From JBHJOF01 sp050330055 (lineage in GTDB: Bacteria; Pseudomonadota; Alphaproteobacteria; Kiloniellales; JAKSDN01), in contig JBHJOF010000371.1 of NCBI GenBank assembly GCA_050330055.1, positions 1 to 6,457 of the forward strand: a stretch of 6,457 bases of DNA, written 5' to 3'. The notes under the pieces were generated by a model. That model saw nothing but the letters and a program-made list of their open reading frames with translations. It had not been told where the DNA came from and searched no databases. Both the position numbers and the translations under genes were made by a program. Positions 5,508 to 6,457 of the stretch are shown one piece after another. How positions within the stretch are numbered: position 1 is the stretch's first letter; the number at the start of each line of letters is the position of its first letter.

Positions 5508-6392
5508 TCAGCCCTTCTTCGTCGCAGCGCCGACCATGTTGTAGAGGTCGCTCCAGTCGTTGGCGCCGCGGCCCTCGGCGCGTGCCTGGCGGTAGGCGGT
5601 AAGCCCTGACTCGCCCATGAAGCAGGGCACGCCCTCGCGCGCCATGGCTTCGACGGCGATTCCCAGGTCCTTGAAGGCGTGGTCGACCGCGAAGCCCGGC
5701 GTCACGTCGCCGGCCAGCACCTTGCGTGGATAGTGGATCTTGGTCTGGCCGTTGACCGCCACGGTCTGGTTGATCACCTCGCTGGTCGCCTGCGGTGTCA
5801 CGCCGAAGGCCTCGGCCAGGAGCAGGGCCTCGGCGGTGGCGACCGAGCAGATGATCGAGAGGTAGTTGTTGGCGATCTTGATCGCGCTGCCCTGGCCGAC
5901 CGCGCCGCAGTCGACGATGGTGGTGCCCATGGCCTCGAGCGCCGGCCGCACCGCTGCCTTGTCCACTTCGGCACCGGCCAGCATGAAGAGGCTCCTGCCC
6001 TCGCGCGCCTCGACGGCCGTGCGGCCGACCGGGCAGTCGAGGTAGGCCCAGCCGGCGGCGACGGCGAGCCCGGCCAGGCGCTTGGCCTCGCCCGGATCGA
6101 TGGTGCTGCAGTTCATCACGCGCCTGGTCGAGGACTCTGCGGCCAGCAGGCCGTCGGGCCCGCCCATGACGGCCTCCACGTGCGGCGCGTTGGGCAGCAT
6201 GGTGATAACCAGCTCGGCGCCCGTGGCCGCCTCGCGCGGCGTGCCGGCAGCCCGACCGCCGACCGTTACGAGAGCCTGCACGGCGGCCTCCGCGACATCG
6301 TAGCCCTGCACCACGAAGCCGCCCTTCAGCAGGTTGCCCGCCATGCCGCCGCCCATGGCGCCCAGGCCGATGACTCCGATGGTCGCGCTCAC
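5508..6392 (-). CDS. Beta-hydroxyacid dehydrogenase, sulfolactaldehyde reductase (YihU)-like
   Basis: This 294-residue NAD(P)-dependent oxidoreductase belongs to the 3-hydroxyisobutyrate/tartronate semialdehyde reductase family. The Rossmann motif is GLGAMG (residues 9-14). Asp32 at the end of the second strand suggests NAD(H) over NADP(H). The catalytic Lys is Lys172 and KDLGIA sits at 241-246. The usual family substrate loop VSGG is replaced by VGRT (122-125), and the lysine is followed by NNYLS (175-179). Arg124, Asn175 and Ser179 thus sit where E. coli YihU has the residues said to hold the sulfonate group (recalled from memory). The C-terminal QARAEGRGANDWS is also very like YihU. The start is GTG 6392 with AAGGAGG 5 nt upstream. 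The stop lies 2 bp from the converging ligase stop. Sulfolactaldehyde, succinic semialdehyde or tartronate semialdehyde are possible substrates; the family is certain, the substrate is not. Confidence 0.93.
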   Translation of the reverse strand: MSATIGVIGLGAMGGGMAGNLLKGGFVVQGYDVAEAAVQALVTVGGRAAGTPREAATGAELVITMLPNAPHVEAVMGGPDGLLAAESSTRRVMNCSTIDPGEAKRLAGLAVAAGWAYLDCPVGRTAVEAREGRSLFMLAGAEVDKAAVRPALEAMGTTIVDCGAVGQGSAIKIANNYLSIICSVATAEALLLAEAFGVTPQATSEVINQTVAVNGQTKIHYPRKVLAGDVTPGFAVDHAFKDLGIAVEAMAREGVPCFMGESGLTAYRQARAEGRGANDWSDLYNMVGAATKKG

Positions 6393-6397
6393 ACCTG

Positions 6398-6404
6398 CCT
6401 CCTT
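6398..6404 (-). promoter_or_regulatory. Strong ribosome binding site fixing a GTG start
   Basis: On the minus strand AAGGAGG, complementary to the 16S rRNA 3' end, sits 5 nt before GTG 6390-6392. This decides the start of the dehydrogenase, whose first residues (SATIGVIGLGAMG) lead directly into the Rossmann motif. Confidence 0.75.
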
Positions 6405-6415
6405 CGGCTTGTCCC

Positions 6416-6457
6416 GTTGCGCGGCCCCTGCCGCAGTTGCGCGACAGCCTAGCGCAA
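6416..6457. promoter_or_regulatory. Cluster of TTGCGC elements upstream of the dehydrogenase, possible operator
   Basis: GTTGCGCG occurs at 6416-6423 and again at 6436-6443, exactly 20 bp apart, about two helical turns. The TTGCGC of the second copy (6437-6442) also forms an inverted repeat with GCGCAA at 6452-6457, with a 9-nt spacer. All three lie within 65 bp upstream of the GTG start on the minus strand, where a repressor or activator would bind. The window ends at the last copy, so the full array and any promoter cannot be seen. The regulatory role is inferred. Confidence 0.35.

Overview
The window is GC-rich, with strong G/C preference at third codon positions, short intergenic gaps, a class III nucleotide cyclase and a three-part TRAP transporter. 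This suits an alphaproteobacterium, perhaps of the Rhodospirillales or a relative. The lineage call is inference from gene content and protein style only.

Layout. (1) 1-570, plus strand: the 3' end of a class III adenylate/guanylate cyclase gene, cut by the left edge. (2) 571-949: about 380 bp with no convincing gene; it holds a weak terminator-like hairpin, a small stem-loop and a clean inverted repeat. (3) 950-4006, plus strand: a complete TRAP transporter in the order small permease (DctQ), large permease (DctM), periplasmic binding protein (DctP). The two permease genes overlap by ATGA. The binding-protein gene comes last, behind a 154-bp gap with a good candidate promoter, and its product carries a twin-arginine signal peptide. 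(4) 4007-4137: two stem-loops back to back between dctP and the next gene. (5) 4138-5505, plus strand: a glutamine-synthetase-fold ligase that resembles gamma-glutamyl-amine ligases (PuuA-like) more than ordinary GlnA. (6) 5508-6392, minus strand: a beta-hydroxyacid dehydrogenase that meets the ligase gene tail to tail with 2 bp between stop codons. Its substrate-pocket motifs match sulfolactaldehyde reductase (YihU type) rather than ordinary 3-hydroxyisobutyrate dehydrogenase. (7) 6393-6457: its leader, with a strong ribosome binding site and three copies of a TTGCGC element.

How the genes may work together (inference). The TRAP system imports an organic acid, the ligase could attach glutamate to an amine, and the dehydrogenase interconverts an aldehyde and an alcohol on a small acid. 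The YihU-like pocket makes a C2-C3 sulfonate one candidate substrate; succinic semialdehyde chemistry downstream of amine or GABA breakdown is the main alternative. No gene here specific to sulfonate or polyamine degradation settles the question, and the dehydrogenase lies on the opposite strand, so a shared pathway is a hypothesis. I saw no mobile element, CRISPR array, rRNA or tRNA.
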